Assembly (NCBI RefSeq): GCF_020709055.1
Contig: NZ_JAJFCK010000001.1
Location: 1-64,000 of the forward strand
Direction: 5' to 3'
Origin: Ruminococcus callidus
GTDB lineage: Bacteria; Bacillota; Clostridia; Oscillospirales; Ruminococcaceae
Length of the DNA: 64,000 bases
Shown: one piece after another, positions 62,800-64,000 of the stretch
Position numbering within the stretch: the first letter of the stretch is position 1
Layout of the letters: each line of letters begins with the position of its first letter
The notes under the pieces: model-generated
Told to the model about the DNA's origin: nothing
Seen by the model: only the letters and a program-made list of their open reading frames with translations
The model's database searches: none
Made by a program: the position numbers and the translations under genes

Positions 62800-64000
62800 T
62801 TATTCCTTTCCCGACTGAAAATATTGCGCATCCTGATATCTCACTTCACCATCTGTAATCGTCAGAACCGCCTTTCCTTGCAGCATCTTTCCTTTCCAGA
62901 TCACATTTTTAGCCTTGGAATGCATTTTTTCCGGATCAACCGTCCAACAGTAATTCAGATCTACCAGTGTCAGTTCAGCATTTTCTCCCGGTGCAATCTG
63001 CACCTGCGGCAAATGCAGAATCTGGCGTGGACGAATTGCCATCTTCTCAACAAGTTCCGGAAGTGTCATCAAACCGGCGTGCACCAGCTTCAGAGAAGCC
63101 GCCAGAGAGGTTTCCATTCCAATGACGCCGTTTGGCGCATGCTCAAAATCTGCTTTTTCCTCCGGTGAATGAGGGGCATGATCTGTGACAATACAGTCAA
63201 TGGTTCCATCCAGAACACCCGCCAAAACCGCCTTTCGATCCTCTTCTGTCCGAAGTGGCGGATTCATTCGATAGTCTGCATCCCGGCAAAGCACGGCTTC
63301 CTCCGTCATCAGGAAATAATGCGGACAGGTTTCACAAGTCACCTGAACACCGTGCGCCTTTGCCTGGCGAACAATCTCCACACTGCCGCTGGTGCTCACA
63401 TGTGCAATGTGAATGGCGGTATTTGTCGTTGCTGCTAAAATGATCTCGCGTGCTGTAATATAATCCTCAGAAGCACGATCCATTCCCTTGACGTGCAGCA
63501 TTTCCGAAGCAACGCCATGATTCACGATGCCGCCATGAATGATAGACAGATCCTCACAATGAGAGATCACCGGAATGTTACGCTGATACGCCTCCTGCAA
63601 TGCCTGGCGCATGGTTTCCGCGCACTCTACCGGTCTTCCGTCATCCGAAATCGCACAAATTCCAGCTTCTTTCAAGGCATCATAATCGCATAGTGTTTCG
63701 CCCTGCAGCCCCATGGTAATGCAGCCAACCGGATGCACTTTCACGCCGGTTTGCCTCGCTTTTTCCACAATATAGCAAACCGTTTCCACAGTATCAATGG
63801 CTGGAATTGTATTCGGCATGCAGGCAACACCCGTTACGCCTCCGGCAAGTGCAGCTGCAGCGCCTGTCAGAATATCCTCTTTGTGCGTCTGACCGGGATC
63901 ACGCAAGTGGACATGCATGTCAAACAATCCCGGCAGCGCAGTCAAAGAAGAGCCATCGATTTCAACATCTGCCGGTCTTTCAATTTTTGCGGCAACTTCC
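62800..64000 (-). CDS. pyrC: Dihydroorotase (5' end outside window)
   Basis: An amidohydrolase that cyclises carbamoyl aspartate, third step of pyrimidine synthesis. The metal-binding HVHLRD comes near the start of the visible part (FDMHVHLRDPGQ), followed by the carboxylated-Lys/His region and the DHAPHSPEEK motif. About 400 codons are visible. The reading frame continues without a stop to the window edge (EVAAKIERPADVEIDGSSL precedes the first apparent start), so the true start lies beyond 64000. First gene seen of the pyr operon. Confidence 0.95.
   Translation of the reverse strand, partial: EVAAKIERPADVEIDGSSLTALPGLFDMHVHLRDPGQTHKEDILTGAAAALAGGVTGVACMPNTIPAIDTVETVCYIVEKARQTGVKVHPVGCITMGLQGETLCDYDALKEAGICAISDDGRPVECAETMRQALQEAYQRNIPVISHCEDLSIIHGGIVNHGVASEMLHVKGMDRASEDYITAREIILAATTNTAIHIAHVSTSGSVEIVRQAKAHGVQVTCETCPHYFLMTEEAVLCRDADYRMNPPLRTEEDRKAVLAGVLDGTIDCIVTDHAPHSPEEKADFEHAPNGVIGMETSLAASLKLVHAGLMTLPELVEKMAIRPRQILHLPQVQIAPGENAELTLVDLNYCWTVDPEKMHSKAKNVIWKGKMLQGKAVLTITDGEVRYQDAQYFQSGKE

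Overview
The window looks like chromosome from an anaerobic, fibre-degrading Ruminococcus-type member of the Clostridia (Oscillospiraceae). The grounds are two secreted proteins ending in type I dockerins (one a GH26 mannanase with Thr-rich linkers), diaminopimelate made by the aminotransferase (DapL) route, a lysine riboswitch, GatCAB-dependent aminoacylation, strong AGGAGG-type ribosome binding sites and moderate GC. The genus is an inference from gene content; no rRNA or tRNA gene was recognised.

Layout. 1-7.9 kb holds carbohydrate functions: a dockerin-bearing beta-helix/Ig-like protein, a GH31 glucosidase divergent from an AraC regulator, and an SGNH esterase. 7.9-15.2 kb holds the most unusual locus: a 680-aa helical protein of unknown family, a PP2C phosphatase, a 1375-aa protein combining a kinase-like domain, a Rossmann (TrkA-N-like) segment and a RyR-like motif, and a 94-aa stand-alone RyR-domain protein. 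An IS5-type transposase remnant and an inverted repeat follow. 15.5-30.6 kb is mixed: nth, secA, a methyltransferase, hslO, a VanZ-like protein, a second AraC regulator convergent with an EamA transporter, the dockerin-bearing GH26 mannanase, a PAP2 phosphatase, NAD synthetase, a cell-wall amidase and a YitT-family protein. 30.7-33.8 kb is the asd-dapA-dapB operon behind a lysine riboswitch. 33.8-36.6 kb is queA, an unknown gene and tgt. Then come hpf, an FHA-SEDS-PBP cassette, a small alarmone synthetase, and gatC-gatA-gatB in which GatB is fused to an archaeal-type aspartyl-tRNA synthetase. 46.5-54.4 kb is a co-directional run: dapF, dapL, an ACT protein, a UPF0210 protein, two flavoproteins and a tyrosine recombinase. 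The end of the window is trmL, a small membrane-type protein, and a leftward pyrimidine operon pyrC-pyrF-carA-carB-(terminator)-pyrK-pyrD-ruvX, with pyrC cut by the window edge.

How the genes work together. The two dap loci provide meso-DAP and lysine; only the asd operon shows a lysine riboswitch. GatCAB plus the fused AspRS would make Asn-tRNA(Asn), and possibly Gln-tRNA(Gln), by transamidation. The FHA-SEDS-PBP cassette and the amidase act on peptidoglycan. Many -35/-10 pairs with exactly 17-bp spacing and many hairpin terminators are readable and mark transcription units.

The best candidates for undescribed biology are the kinase/phosphatase/RyR locus (7888-15157) and the single-chain GatB-AspRS fusion (41606-44476). 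All family assignments were made by reading the sequence; no database search was run.
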